Part shown: piece by piece, positions 25,680 through 34,814 of the stretch
Layout of the letters: each line of letters begins with the position of its first letter
How positions within the stretch are numbered: position 1 is the first letter of the stretch
Assembly (NCBI GenBank): GCA_051883415.1
Contig: JBJETR010000041.1
Location: 1-64,000, forward strand
DNA from: HGM11368 sp051883415
GTDB lineage: Bacteria; Bacillota; Clostridia; Christensenellales; UBA3700
Length of the DNA stretch: 64,000 bases
Reading direction: 5' to 3'
Program-made: the position numbers and the translations under genes
Notes under the pieces: generated by a model
Databases searched by the model: none
What the model was told of the DNA's origin: nothing
The model's input: only the letters and a program-made list of their open reading frames with translations

Positions 25680-26590
25680 TGCACAATAGTTCCGTTTTGT
25701 ATCTTTATGCCCGCAACAAAGCTTGCGGTATCCATTCTTCTTTTGCCTTCGAGTTGCACCTCGAGCGCTTCGATAGCACCGTCACCGCAACCTATTTTCA
25801 TACTTTTGCCTATAATTTGGATTTCTCCGATTCCCAATTGGTCTTGGACAGCCTTTGCTCGCCAAATCTTGAAGATTTTGCCGTCGAGACGGCAGTATGC
25901 CGACGGCCAAGGATTCATTCCTCTAATTTTGCATACAATTTCTTTTGCACTACAATTCCAATCTATTTTGCCGTCCTCTTTGCTAAGCATCGGATAATGT
26001 GTAGCCTTGGAATGGTCTTGAGGAGTGAATACCGCTCGTCCGCTCTCAATAAGCTCTAAGCCCTCTACCAAAGCCTCCGCACCGAGTTTGGCAAGTCTAT
26101 CGAAGAGTTCTCCCGCCGTCTCTTGCTCGCCGATATCTACGGACTTTTGGAGCAATACGTCTCCGCTATCCACTTGCAACGCCGTACGCATAATCGACAC
26201 CCCCGTGTGCTTTTGCCCCGTCAAAATCGCCCATTGGATAGGGCTGGATCCTCTAAACAAGGGCAACAACGAAGCGTGCACGTTGATGACGCCATGCTTA
26301 GGAATATCGAGTATACTCTGCGAGATAATTTGTCCGTAAGCACAGGTAACCATAACGTCGGGAGCAAGGCTAGCCAAAATTTCTTCTCCCTCATCTTTGA
26401 TTTTTTGGAACTGCAAGACGTTGAGTCCTAAGTCGAGCGCCCGCTGTTTGACGGGGCTGAAAGTTATCTCTCGACGGTTGCGTTCTTTGTCGGGTTGAGT
26501 GACTACTGCCAATATCTCGTGTCCTGCGTCGTAGACTGCTTGGAGCGATTCTACCGCAAAGTCGGGAGTGCCCAAAAATACTATCTTCAT
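25676..26590 (-). CDS. fmt: Methionyl-tRNA formyltransferase
   Basis: 304 residues. N-terminal formyl-transferase domain with IVFLGTPDFAVESL near 3-16, INVHASLLPLFRGSSPIQWA near 107-126 (N, H and the SLLP loop, HxSLLPxxRG) and the conserved Asp in LQVDSGDVL near 143; C-terminal OB-fold domain recognised by MNPWPSAY near 232. It formylates initiator Met-tRNA. Start overlaps the def stop (TAATG). Confidence 0.95.
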   Translation of the reverse strand: MKIVFLGTPDFAVESLQAVYDAGHEILAVVTQPDKERNRREITFSPVKQRALDLGLNVLQFQKIKDEGEEILASLAPDVMVTCAYGQIISQSILDIPKHGVINVHASLLPLFRGSSPIQWAILTGQKHTGVSIMRTALQVDSGDVLLQKSVDIGEQETAGELFDRLAKLGAEALVEGLELIESGRAVFTPQDHSKATHYPMLSKEDGKIDWNCSAKEIVCKIRGMNPWPSAYCRLDGKIFKIWRAKAVQDQLGIGEIQIIGKSMKIGCGDGAIEALEVQLEGKRRMDTASFVAGIKIQNGTIVQ

Positions 26591-27033
26591 TATTTCTTAT
26601 ACTCCTTGTCGTAGAAGAGTATGCCGTCGAGGTGGTCTATCTCGTGACAACATGCCCTAGCAATCAACTCCTCGGCTTGCAAAGACATATGATTGCCATA
26701 TCTGTCTTGATATTCTACCGTAACTTTGTATGGTCTTGCCACGTTACAGCTACGTCCCGGCACACTCAAACAGCCCTCGGGACCTACCTGCTCACCCTCG
26801 GTAGCCACTATGACGGGATTGACGAGTTCTACGTAGAAGTCGTCGACCTCGACCACCGCTAGTCTTCTATTGATACCCACTTGCGGTCCTGCCAAGCCAA
26901 CTCCGTCGGCATCTATCATGGTTTGCCTCATATCGTCGAGCAACTTGCCCAATTTTGCATCAAAAACCGTTACTTCTCTGCTCTTTTTACGCAAAGAAGC
27001 TTGTCCGTCCTTTACAATATCTCTGAGTGCCAT
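26590..27033 (-). CDS. def: Peptide deformylase
   Basis: 147 residues with all three metalloprotease motifs: GVGLAGPQVG near 45-54, EGCLS near 86-90 (metal-binding Cys) and HEIDHLDG near 130-137 (two His and the catalytic Glu). It removes N-formyl groups from nascent proteins and pairs with fmt next to it. Ribosome site TAGGAGGAAGT. The residues before HEIDH are CC rather than the common VQ, a small oddity. Confidence 0.95.
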   Translation of the reverse strand: MALRDIVKDGQASLRKKSREVTVFDAKLGKLLDDMRQTMIDADGVGLAGPQVGINRRLAVVEVDDFYVELVNPVIVATEGEQVGPEGCLSVPGRSCNVARPYKVTVEYQDRYGNHMSLQAEELIARACCHEIDHLDGILFYDKEYKK

Positions 27034-27041
27034 ACTTCCTC

Positions 27042-29231
27042 CTAATTCATAGCTTTGGGATCAACCTCGACGAAAACCGAGGTATTTTTGACAGTATTGT
27101 CACCCGCCGCACGATATATCTCTTTTATTATTTCTCTTTCGTTTTGCCTCTTGAATCGGGCAATAATCTGATATCTATATTTGTTTTGTATCCTTGCTAC
27201 GGGAGATTTCATAGCTTGCATATACAAAAAGTCGTCTTGTCTATTCTTATACAACTTTTGCATATCTGCGTACACGCCCTTAGCTAATTGAATAACCTTA
27301 TCCTCGTCCTCACCGCTCATCAGCACCCTTACAATGGTAGAAAACGGCGGGAATTGAGCCGTCTTTCTATTATTTAACTCTTTGGCTATAAATCCCTCGT
27401 AATCGCCGTCCACGGCAAAACGATATACGTAATGGTTAGGCGAATAGGTCTGCAAAAAAACCCTGCCCGGCTTTTCTCCTCTACCAGCTCTACCCGCAAT
27501 TTGCGTGACGAGTTGATACGTCCTTTCCTCCGACCTATATTCGGAATTATATAAGCTGATATCCGCATCGAGAATGCCTACGAGCGTCACGTTGCTAAAG
27601 TCATGCCCCTTGGCTATCATCTGCGTGCCCACCAAAATTTGTGCTTTTTGCGCCTCAAACGCAGACAAAATGTCCAGATAAGCCGTTTTGGTGGTGGTCG
27701 TTTCGTTATCCATTCTCAACACGCTGACGTCAGGAAGCATTTTCTTTATCTCTTCCACAACCCTTTGCGTGCCAACTTTACCGTATTTAATATTTTCGCT
27801 TCCGCATGACGGACAACGGTCGAGCATTCTATACCTTTTGCCACAATAGTGACATTTGAGAAGGTTGTCAGCCGAATGATAGGTAAGTGATACGTCGCAA
27901 TCTTCGCACTTGGCAACGTATCCGCACTTACGACACATGACGAAGGAGCTGTGACCTCTGCGATTGAGAAAAATCATCGCTTGTTCTCCACGTGATATAG
28001 TCTCGATGAGCGCCTTGCGTAACTGCACCGAAAAAATGCCTACGTTGCCACCGATAATCTCTTGTGACATATCTACTATCTTGATTGTAGGCAAACCGTT
28101 AGAGCTTATTCTACGAGTCATTTTGACGAGTTGATATTCGCCGTCGGTCGCCAATTTGTAACTCTCAAGCGACGGTGTGGCACTGCCGAGTATTATCTTA
28201 GCACCGTTGTAGCTTGCCCTAAACTGCGCGATATCTATCGTCTTGTATCTTGGATTGGAATCGCTGACGTAACTGCCGTCATGCTCTTCGTCTATGATTA
28301 TCAATCCGACGTTTTCGACAGGTGCAAAGATAGCCGATCTTGCACCCACTACGATTTTGGCTTGTCCATCGTGGAGCTTCTTCCATTCGTCGAATCTCTC
28401 TCCGTCCGATAGCCCGCTGTGTATCATAGCTACAGTGTCGCCAAAATAGGCTCTAAAGTTTTTGAGCATCTGCGGTGTAAGAGCAATCTCAGGGACGAGC
28501 ATAATGCAACTTTTGCCTTGTTGAAGCATTCGAGATATGCTCTCTATGTACACCATAGTTTTACCCGAACCCGTCACGCCGTGCAAGAGAACAGTCGTCT
28601 TGTCGGTGTTCTCTATCACGCTCAAAGCTCGTAGCTGGTCGTCGCTAAGATTCACTTGTTTTTTTTGTCCGACTATCTCGCCAAAAGGCGTACGGGAGAG
28701 TTGCTTATTCTTCTTGACGACGATACCCGCCCTAAGTAGCGAGTTGACTGCCGAAGCTCCGAACTCATCGTTGATTTCACTCAAAAACCTACCGCCGTCT
28801 TTTAGACTATCTACGATTTGCTTTTGCGTTTTGGCTCTAGCCGACAACGACTCTACCGCATCTTGATAATCTATCGCAAGCTCTACAAATAGCCGTGTCA
28901 GTTCTTTGACTTTGCCACCTCTAAGTTTTGGAGGCAAAAATAGCCTAAGGCTGTCGCAATATCTGATAAACATATTGTCTTTCATATATTGCATAAGCTC
29001 GAGCATCTCGGGTTTAACACAAGTAAAATCGTCCAATTTTCTTATTATGGGTTTTAGATTATCTCTGTCACTTCGCTCTACTATATCAATGCAAAAACCC
29101 TCAAGTCTTTGTGCTCCAAAGGGGACTAGCACTCTGTCGCCCTTGTTAAGACACAAATCTGAGGGGATGGAATAATCGAATATTTTGTCTACTTCTTGAC
29201 TGCTTATATCTACGACAACCCTTGCTATCAT
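27042..29231 (-). CDS. priA: Primosomal replication protein N' (PriA helicase)
   Basis: 729 residues. N-terminal 3' DNA-end binding domain (DKIFDYSIP, DRVLVPFG), Walker A HGVTGSGKTMVY near 215, DEAH-like IIDEEHDGSY near 304, then two zinc-binding stretches (CRKCGYVAKCEDC near 425, CHYCGKRY and CPSCGSENI near 445-470), GTQMIAKGHDF near 523 and AGRAGRGEKPG near 567. It restarts stalled replication forks. ATGA overlap with coaBC. Confidence 0.95.
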   Translation of the reverse strand: MIARVVVDISSQEVDKIFDYSIPSDLCLNKGDRVLVPFGAQRLEGFCIDIVERSDRDNLKPIIRKLDDFTCVKPEMLELMQYMKDNMFIRYCDSLRLFLPPKLRGGKVKELTRLFVELAIDYQDAVESLSARAKTQKQIVDSLKDGGRFLSEINDEFGASAVNSLLRAGIVVKKNKQLSRTPFGEIVGQKKQVNLSDDQLRALSVIENTDKTTVLLHGVTGSGKTMVYIESISRMLQQGKSCIMLVPEIALTPQMLKNFRAYFGDTVAMIHSGLSDGERFDEWKKLHDGQAKIVVGARSAIFAPVENVGLIIIDEEHDGSYVSDSNPRYKTIDIAQFRASYNGAKIILGSATPSLESYKLATDGEYQLVKMTRRISSNGLPTIKIVDMSQEIIGGNVGIFSVQLRKALIETISRGEQAMIFLNRRGHSSFVMCRKCGYVAKCEDCDVSLTYHSADNLLKCHYCGKRYRMLDRCPSCGSENIKYGKVGTQRVVEEIKKMLPDVSVLRMDNETTTTKTAYLDILSAFEAQKAQILVGTQMIAKGHDFSNVTLVGILDADISLYNSEYRSEERTYQLVTQIAGRAGRGEKPGRVFLQTYSPNHYVYRFAVDGDYEGFIAKELNNRKTAQFPPFSTIVRVLMSGEDEDKVIQLAKGVYADMQKLYKNRQDDFLYMQAMKSPVARIQNKYRYQIIARFKRQNEREIIKEIYRAAGDNTVKNTSVFVEVDPKAMN

Positions 29232-30412
29232 AACTTGATTATCTCGCTTGCTATCACGTGGGCAAGCTTACTCTTAAGCACCTTTTCACTCTCAAAAATC
29301 TTACCTTGGCTAGTAAAAATACTTATCACGTTGGTATCGCTATCAAAGCCCGCCCCTTCCTTGGTCACGTCGTTTGCAACTACCATATCGGCATTTTTCT
29401 TGACTCTCTTTTGCTCGGCGTACTCGTCCAGATTGGTAGTTTCGGCACAAAAAATCACCAATTTTTTGTCGCCCTTTGCTCTACCTACAGCCTCGGCAAT
29501 GTCGGGGTTCTTTTCCAACTCCAGCGTCACGCTATCGCCCTTGATTTTGTTGTCGTACCTATTCTTTGGTCTATAATCGCTAGGTGCCGCCGCCTTGATA
29601 ACGACGTCGACGTCGCTCAAATTGTTCATCACGGCATCATACATGTCTACCGTGGTCTTGACTCTCACCACTTGGTGCAGATAGTCGGGAATTTCTACGC
29701 TAACTATGCCCGCTACCAAAGTGACCTTTCCGCCTCTCCTGGTAATGGCTTTGGCTAGTTCTATACCCATTTTTCCGCTTGAGCGATTGGTTATAAAGCG
29801 TACTCCGTCGATATTCTCTTGAGTTGCGCCTGCAGTAACCAGCACTCTTTTGCCTGCATAATCTTGCTTAGGTAATACCGTCTTGATTACCACGTCTACT
29901 ATATCGCTCGGCTGGGCCATCTTACCTCGTCCGCTGTCGCCGCACGCAAGTCTACCCTCTATCGCATCTACAAAAATATATCCCTTGTCTTTGAGAGTAG
30001 CTATATTGCTCTGTGTGGTAGGATTGTCGTACATTGCCGTATTCATTGCGGGTGCAATGATGACGGGGCATTTGAGTGCAAGTACCGTGGTTGTAAGCAT
30101 ATCGTCCGCCACTCCCGTGGCAAGCTTGGCAATCACGTTGGCTGTCGCAGGGGCTATCACGCATACGTCGGCTTTTTTGGCAAGCGAAATATGTTCAACT
30201 TCCCACTCTCGGTCACGGTTGAACATGTCGCTTACGCAAGGTCTGTTTGACAATGTTTCAAAGGTGAGAGGCGCAACAAATTGGGTGGCATTGGCGGTCA
30301 TAACGACGTCGACGCCCGCCTCCAACTTTTTGAGCCTTGACACTATCTCACAAGACTTGTAACAGGCTATTCCACCCGTAACTCCTAGTAATACGTTGAT
30401 ACCCTTAAGCAT
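29228..30412 (-). CDS. coaBC: Bifunctional phosphopantothenoylcysteine decarboxylase/phosphopantothenate-cysteine ligase
   Basis: 394 residues. CoaC half: GVTGGIACYKS near 9-19, PAMNTAMYDNPTTQ near 117-130 and the substrate-capping GRLACGDSGRGKMAQP near 152-167. CoaB half: VTAGATQENIDGVRFITN near 191 and NRSSGKMGIELAKA near 208. It makes 4'-phosphopantetheine in two steps of coenzyme A synthesis. Ends 4 bp inside priA; 2 bp after rpoZ. Confidence 0.95.
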   Translation of the reverse strand: MLKGINVLLGVTGGIACYKSCEIVSRLKKLEAGVDVVMTANATQFVAPLTFETLSNRPCVSDMFNRDREWEVEHISLAKKADVCVIAPATANVIAKLATGVADDMLTTTVLALKCPVIIAPAMNTAMYDNPTTQSNIATLKDKGYIFVDAIEGRLACGDSGRGKMAQPSDIVDVVIKTVLPKQDYAGKRVLVTAGATQENIDGVRFITNRSSGKMGIELAKAITRRGGKVTLVAGIVSVEIPDYLHQVVRVKTTVDMYDAVMNNLSDVDVVIKAAAPSDYRPKNRYDNKIKGDSVTLELEKNPDIAEAVGRAKGDKKLVIFCAETTNLDEYAEQKRVKKNADMVVANDVTKEGAGFDSDTNVISIFTSQGKIFESEKVLKSKLAHVIASEIIKL

Positions 30413-30414
30413 AC

Positions 30415-30615
30415 TTATACGTTTTCTCTCTTGACTACGATTTTGCCTTCGTAAATCTCTTTGGCTGCAATAGAGATGGACTTTTCGCCCGTATCTTGGT
30501 AGAGATTAGGATTTTGGCTATCGAGCTGTCTTGCTCTCTTGGCTACTGCGCACACGAGAGCATATCTGCACTCTGCTTTTTTGATAAGTTTGTCGATTGG
30601 TGGATCTATCATCAT
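30415..30615 (-). CDS. rpoZ: RNA polymerase omega subunit
   Basis: 66 residues with the omega signature PPIDKLIKKAECRYALVCAV near 4-23 and KRARQL near 26. It promotes assembly of the RNA polymerase core. Start ATG overlaps the gmk stop codon. Position between gmk and coaBC is the universal Firmicutes order. Confidence 0.93.
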   Translation of the reverse strand: MMIDPPIDKLIKKAECRYALVCAVAKRARQLDSQNPNLYQDTGEKSISIAAKEIYEGKIVVKRENV

Positions 30616-31241
30616 AGGTCGTTACCTCCATATATTAAGTTATCTATAAATTTTTTGTTGTTTTCTACCCTACACTTTTGAGCTTTGATGATACTAATAA
30701 TATCTTCCGCGCCCTTTTCGGCATCCTCGTTGACTACAATGTAGTCGTAGAAGACGGCTTGCTTTATCTCGTCTATAGCCGACTCGATACGCACTTTGAG
30801 TTGTTCTTCAGTCTCGGTGTCTCTGCCTCTTAGTCTTTCTTCTATCGTCGAACGGTTGACGGGAGTGAGGAATATCATCACTGCTTGAGGAAACTTGTTT
30901 TTGATATCGAGCGCCCCTTTGACGTCAATCTCCAACACCACGTCGTATCCCTCTTCGAGCTTATCCAGCACCTTTTGCTTAGGCGTTCCGTAATAGTTGC
31001 CGTACACTTGTTGATGCTCCAGGAGCTCGCCTGCCACCAGCATCTCTTTGAACCTGTCTTTGGTGACGAAATAATAGTTGACGCCGTCCACTTCCCCCGG
31101 TCTTGACTCACGCGTCGTCACAGACACGGAATATTGAAGATTGGGATAATTGCGTATGGCGTGTGCCAACACAGTACCTTTTCCTGCGCCGGAAGGTCCC
31201 GACACTACTACAAGCAAACCTTTTTTTCTCTCGTTGGACAT
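30612..31241 (-). CDS. gmk: Guanylate kinase
   Basis: 209 residues: P-loop SGPSGAGKGTV near 14-24, GMP-binding SVSVTTRESRPGEVDGVNY near 38-56, and the LID region RGRDTETEEQLKVR near 134. It phosphorylates GMP to GDP. Ribosome site AAGGAATTCGCT. It follows yicC by 10 bp only, so there is no room for remA (DUF370), which normally lies between them in Firmicutes. Confidence 0.95.
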   Translation of the reverse strand: MSNERKKGLLVVVSGPSGAGKGTVLAHAIRNYPNLQYSVSVTTRESRPGEVDGVNYYFVTKDRFKEMLVAGELLEHQQVYGNYYGTPKQKVLDKLEEGYDVVLEIDVKGALDIKNKFPQAVMIFLTPVNRSTIEERLRGRDTETEEQLKVRIESAIDEIKQAVFYDYIVVNEDAEKGAEDIISIIKAQKCRVENNKKFIDNLIYGGNDL

Positions 31242-31251
31242 AGCGAATTCC

Positions 31252-32133
31252 TTATTCTATGTTTTGTATTTGCTCTCTGATTTTTTCTATCAGATTTTTC
31301 AGACCAAGCACCTTGTCGGTGACGTTGACGTTGCAACATTTGCTACCGATAGTGTTGCTTTCTCTATTCATTTCTTGCACGATAAAGTCGAGTTTTTTGC
31401 CTACCGCTCCGCCCTCTTGGACGATTTGGTCAAAGTGAATAAGGTGTGCCTTGAGTCTTGTAATCTCTTCGTCTACGCACACTTTGTCACTATAAAAAGC
31501 CACTTCGTTGAGCAGTCTTGTCTCATCTATTTGTACGCCTTGCAAGCTTTCTTCTATCCTATCTTTGAGTTTAGCTTTGTGCTCGCTTACCATATCGGGA
31601 GCGTACTTCTCTATCTCGTCGACTAATCCCTTGAGCTCCTTATTCTTGGCAAGCAAGTCTTGCATGATAAGTCCGCCTTCCTTCTCTCTCATAGCGTTGA
31701 GATTGTCAAGAGCCGTGATAGTCGCTTGCTCGACGAGCTTAGCTAGCGTCTCTTCATTTTGCTCGTTAGGTTGCGTATTGATAACCTCGGGCATACGCAT
31801 AATCTCGGCTGTGCCGATATTGTTGACGCAACCCGTAGCATTGGCAATTTCCCCTGCTATAGCGTAATATCTCTTGGCAAGCTCTATATCCGCCGTGACG
31901 CCTGCCTTGCACTCTCTATTGTCCTCGTAGTTGACGAAGACGTCAAAGTGACCTCTCACCGCCTTACTCTTGATAAGTCTACGCACGAGGTCTTCGGCAA
32001 ATGTAAATCCCTTAGGGAGCTTGACTCCCAAATCCAAAAATCTGTGGTTGACGGTCTTGATTTCTATCGTGACTTTTTGGCTATCTATTTCGCTTACGCC
32101 CTTACCGTAGCCCGTCATACTAAAAATACGCAT
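31252..32133 (-). CDS. yicC: YicC-family endoribonuclease
   Basis: 293 residues with the family's N-terminal SMTGYGKGVSEIDSQKVTIE and EIKTVNHRFLDLGVKLPKG, and the C-terminal DUF1732 signature ITRLKAHLIHFDQ and GKKLDFIVQEMNRESNTIGSK near 245-265. E. coli YicC is reported as a manganese-dependent RNase. It is the first gene of the long minus-strand run to rpe. Confidence 0.9.
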   Translation of the reverse strand: MRIFSMTGYGKGVSEIDSQKVTIEIKTVNHRFLDLGVKLPKGFTFAEDLVRRLIKSKAVRGHFDVFVNYEDNRECKAGVTADIELAKRYYAIAGEIANATGCVNNIGTAEIMRMPEVINTQPNEQNEETLAKLVEQATITALDNLNAMREKEGGLIMQDLLAKNKELKGLVDEIEKYAPDMVSEHKAKLKDRIEESLQGVQIDETRLLNEVAFYSDKVCVDEEITRLKAHLIHFDQIVQEGGAVGKKLDFIVQEMNRESNTIGSKCCNVNVTDKVLGLKNLIEKIREQIQNIE

Positions 32134-32204
32134 ATATGCCTCGTATTATTTTATTTACAATAATATAGCACATTATTAAAATATTTACAAGAAAAATTAT
32201 ATAA

Positions 32205-32237
32205 TAAAGGAAAATGAGAGCCTTATCGACTCTCATT
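32205..32237 (-). terminator. Terminator after the large zinc-ribbon gene
   Basis: AATGAGAG (32213-32220) pairs with CTCTCATT (32230-32237); on the minus strand it is followed by TTTCCTTTATT. Confidence 0.7.
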
Positions 32238-32260
32238 GTATATTAAACCACACGTTACGG

Positions 32261-33814
32261 TTAGACGTTCTTTTCTTTTGTATTGTATGGCAAGAATGCT
32301 CCCGTCAATACGAAGAATATAGCGGCTATTACAGCTCCGCCTACCGCAATTGCATAATCTCCTCTAAGACCGTTGTCGCCTATATAGTACTGCATCAACA
32401 ATACAAATGCTATTGTACCTACCAAAGCCACGAACGATAATATAACGCTTATAGACTTGGCAATTGTGACAGATATAGATTTCTTATTCTCTCCCAACGA
32501 GAAAATCGAACATATCAGCACCAATCCCAGCAACGTCGTCGCAGCGATGCTAATTATCGATATGAGCGAGAACCAATGCACGTCGTTCATTATCGAATAT
32601 TCTCCAATAATTCTATATACTAAATAATTATTCATTCCAAAGGCTTCGCCTTCTTGGACGTCTCTTCGAGTATACATAGAGCTTATATCTTCCAAAATTA
32701 GTTCTGCTCCCTTAGGATAATTGTTAGCCTCATAATATTCGACCATACTCTCGTCAAAATAATTGAATACACCAAATCCCGTATTCATCGTTGCGTCCTT
32801 TGCAATACTCTTGAAAGTAAAGGACACGAAACCGCCCGACATACACCCTATTGCGACAATTAGCATCACGGCTGTGATTGCCTTCAATATCAGAGTTTTA
32901 CGATTTATTCTTATCTTATCTACAACGACGCCTTCAATAAACTTTGCAATTCCCAAAACCGCGATCAAGATTATTGCGACAATCAAACCGTATCCTGCCT
33001 GCAAATTGTATGCAAATACACCACAAGCTCCTTTGTTGATAACAACTGTCAGTCCTAATACAAACAATATTTTTGCTATGCCTATGGTATTTTTATTGTT
33101 CTTGTCAACGTTCTTCTCGTCTATTGCCCTTATAAGCCATATCAATGCAACGAACACTCCGACAATCGAGGTTAGAATATAAAGCATCAGACTTATAGCA
33201 CCTATATGTTGTGCCACGGTTGCGCTAAACTCACTGCTTCGCATATATAGGCGCATAGAAGTATAAGAACTCAGCACCAACACATCCTCTGCCGATTCCT
33301 CGTCGCCTCTAAGTATGTATTTAGATAATTCTGCCGTTTGATCGACAAAATCTTTGTAGACGTCGTCTTGTTGCTGTTCCTTCTCGGTATTGTCCACAAA
33401 AGAATCAAAATATAACGTAAGCACTTTGATAGAATCTATCTCCAAATCATTATCAATTGACATATCAGCCGTATCGTACTTGCATTCTATCTTATATATT
33501 GGAGCAAACACCATACATAAGCAAACTATCATTACAGCCAAAAATACTGCACTTTGAATTATTTTCCTGGCTTTAGATTGACTATATTTTGGACGAAGGG
33601 TGACTCTCTCTTTGTTCTCCATCAATATCGAGTTGCTCTCTTCAATATACTTATTGGAACCTTCTTCGCTTTGGTCTACTTGTTGTTTTTCTTTAATCTC
33701 TTTGACATCGTTTAGCTTTTCTTCTTCATTGACGTCTTTAGAAACTCTTGTCCCACAAAAGGCACAATAATTGGCGTCATCTCGTATCTCTTTTCCACAA
33801 TTGTAACAAAACAT
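32261..33814 (-). CDS. Zinc-ribbon multi-pass membrane protein
   Basis: 517 residues from the ATG at 33814, which follows AAGGTGAGGTTAAT. N-terminal zinc ribbon MFCYNCGKEIRDDANYCAFC (CxxC...CxxC), a charged linker to about residue 75, then about eight membrane helices with one extracytoplasmic loop of about 100 residues after the first helix. Function unknown. The first 20 residues are nearly the same as those of the next two genes, showing a tandem family. Its promoter (TTGACA-18-TATAAT at 33846-33875) resembles that of the 34743 gene but lacks the operator dyad, and a decayed regulator copy lies beside it. Confidence 0.7.
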   Translation of the reverse strand: MFCYNCGKEIRDDANYCAFCGTRVSKDVNEEEKLNDVKEIKEKQQVDQSEEGSNKYIEESNSILMENKERVTLRPKYSQSKARKIIQSAVFLAVMIVCLCMVFAPIYKIECKYDTADMSIDNDLEIDSIKVLTLYFDSFVDNTEKEQQQDDVYKDFVDQTAELSKYILRGDEESAEDVLVLSSYTSMRLYMRSSEFSATVAQHIGAISLMLYILTSIVGVFVALIWLIRAIDEKNVDKNNKNTIGIAKILFVLGLTVVINKGACGVFAYNLQAGYGLIVAIILIAVLGIAKFIEGVVVDKIRINRKTLILKAITAVMLIVAIGCMSGGFVSFTFKSIAKDATMNTGFGVFNYFDESMVEYYEANNYPKGAELILEDISSMYTRRDVQEGEAFGMNNYLVYRIIGEYSIMNDVHWFSLISIISIAATTLLGLVLICSIFSLGENKKSISVTIAKSISVILSFVALVGTIAFVLLMQYYIGDNGLRGDYAIAVGGAVIAAIFFVLTGAFLPYNTKEKNV

Positions 33815-33845
33815 ATTAACCTCACCTTGCAACGTTAGTATTTTT

Positions 33846-33875
33846 ATTATATCTACCTATTACTTTCTTTGTCAA
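33846..33875 (-). promoter_or_regulatory. Promoter of the large zinc-ribbon gene, operator lost
   Basis: Minus strand TTGACA (33870-33875), 18-bp spacer, TATAAT (33846-33851). The TTTGTCAAGA block matches the homologous promoter at 34797-34806, but the spacer has no dyad. Confidence 0.7.
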
Positions 33876-33933
33876 GACCAATTATCACTACTATTTGTAC
33901 CTCTCTCGACACCTTTGCCAATATATGCGATAT
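33868..33933 (+). pseudogene. Remnant of an XRE regulator gene
   Basis: Bases 33902-33933 are identical over 32 nt to 34976-35007 inside the intact XRE gene. They are preceded by a promoter-like block (33868-33899) similar to the upstream region of that gene, fused to the internal fragment by a deletion. No start or HTH remains. It shows that a second copy of the regulator once faced this zinc-ribbon gene. Confidence 0.75.
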
Positions 33934-33944
33934 AAAAATATTAT

Positions 33945-33969
33945 AAGAAGAAAGGACGTGGACGTCCTT
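33945..33969 (-). terminator. Terminator of the two small zinc-ribbon genes
   Basis: Perfect stem AAGGACGT (33952-33959) / ACGTCCTT (33962-33969) with minus-strand TTTCTTCTTAT after it. Confidence 0.75.
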
Positions 33970-34003
33970 CCTTATTCAAATGCTTTAATAAATATGCAGC
34001 GAT

Positions 34004-34375
34004 TTACCTATAATACCAATACATATTGGAAATATAATATCTAATCGTATCAATACCACTATACATCTCACTAAACAACACGTAGAATAATATTCCAAGT
34101 GACAAAACGCTTAGACATATAGCGGCGATACACAATTTAGCGGCTTTCCAATTATTATCTTTGATTGCAATGGGCTTAAATCCCATACCCATTACTAATC
34201 CGAAGAGTGGTGCAATAAATGCTAGCACCAACGAAGCTATCGACCAACCAACTAGGACGGAGCCTTTCTCTTTTTTGATTACTTTGCGCTCAACGTAATT
34301 GTCGGTAGCGCAACCGCAATTGGGACAAATAACTGCATCGTCGTCTATCTCTTTGCCACACTTTTTACAAAACAT
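34004..34375 (-). CDS. Small zinc-ribbon membrane protein
   Basis: 123 residues: MFCKKCGKEIDDDAVICPNC zinc ribbon, a basic linker (VERKVIKKEKG), and two hydrophobic helices near 44-66 and 80-105. DUF4190-like layout (a conserved two-helix module with a hydrophilic turn GFKPIAIKDNNWKAAKLC). Cytoplasmic zinc ribbon with membrane anchor; function unknown. It lies 14 bp after its paralogue and shares its operator-controlled promoter. Confidence 0.7.
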   Translation of the reverse strand: MFCKKCGKEIDDDAVICPNCGCATDNYVERKVIKKEKGSVLVGWSIASLVLAFIAPLFGLVMGMGFKPIAIKDNNWKAAKLCIAAICLSVLSLGILFYVLFSEMYSGIDTIRYYISNMYWYYR

Positions 34376-34389
34376 ACTCTACCTCCAAA

Positions 34390-34743
34390 TCAAAAAGTGC
34401 CTATCATACCTACAAGTGCAACCGAATATACGATTGAGAAAATGATAGTCAAAACAAAACACGCTACGCTTATCCAAATAGCCGCCGTGCATTTCTTCCT
34501 CGACGATTCGTCATCAATAGCAACTGCCTTAGGACGATAAATTAGTCCCATAATAAACCCGACTAACGGAATAAAGAAGGACATAACCAACGCAATAATA
34601 GACATAGTATTTACGTTGTTACTGTCATCGACGTTACTTTTCGGTTTAGTATTTGACCGATTATAATTACTAGTCGGCACCCCACAATTTGGACAAATGA
34701 CTGCGTCGTCACTTATCTCTTTGCCACATTTTGAACAAAACAT
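34390..34743 (-). CDS. Small zinc-ribbon membrane protein, paralogue
   Basis: 117 residues: MFCSKCGKEISDDAVICPNC, a polar linker with Asn/Ser/Lys, and two membrane helices near 48-68 and 88-112 around GLIYRPKAVAIDDESSRKKC, the same layout as the next gene. Ribosome site TAGGAGGATAATCT. It is the first gene behind the perfect promoter at 34776-34804 whose spacer carries an operator, and it is divergent from an XRE gene. Function unknown. Confidence 0.7.
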   Translation of the reverse strand: MFCSKCGKEISDDAVICPNCGVPTSNYNRSNTKPKSNVDDSNNVNTMSIIALVMSFFIPLVGFIMGLIYRPKAVAIDDESSRKKCTAAIWISVACFVLTIIFSIVYSVALVGMIGTF

Positions 34744-34775
34744 AGATTATCCTCCTAATCCTTGGTAATAATTAT

Positions 34776-34804
34776 ATTATAATGGCACACTGTGCCTTTG
34801 TCAA
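34776..34804 (-). promoter_or_regulatory. Perfect sigma-A promoter with operator O1 in its spacer
   Basis: Minus-strand TTGACA (34799-34804), exactly 17-bp spacer, TATAAT (34776-34781). The spacer holds the dyad GGCACACTGTGCC (34784-34796), so a bound repressor would exclude RNA polymerase. Confidence 0.85.
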
Positions 34805-34814
34805 GATAAAAATT

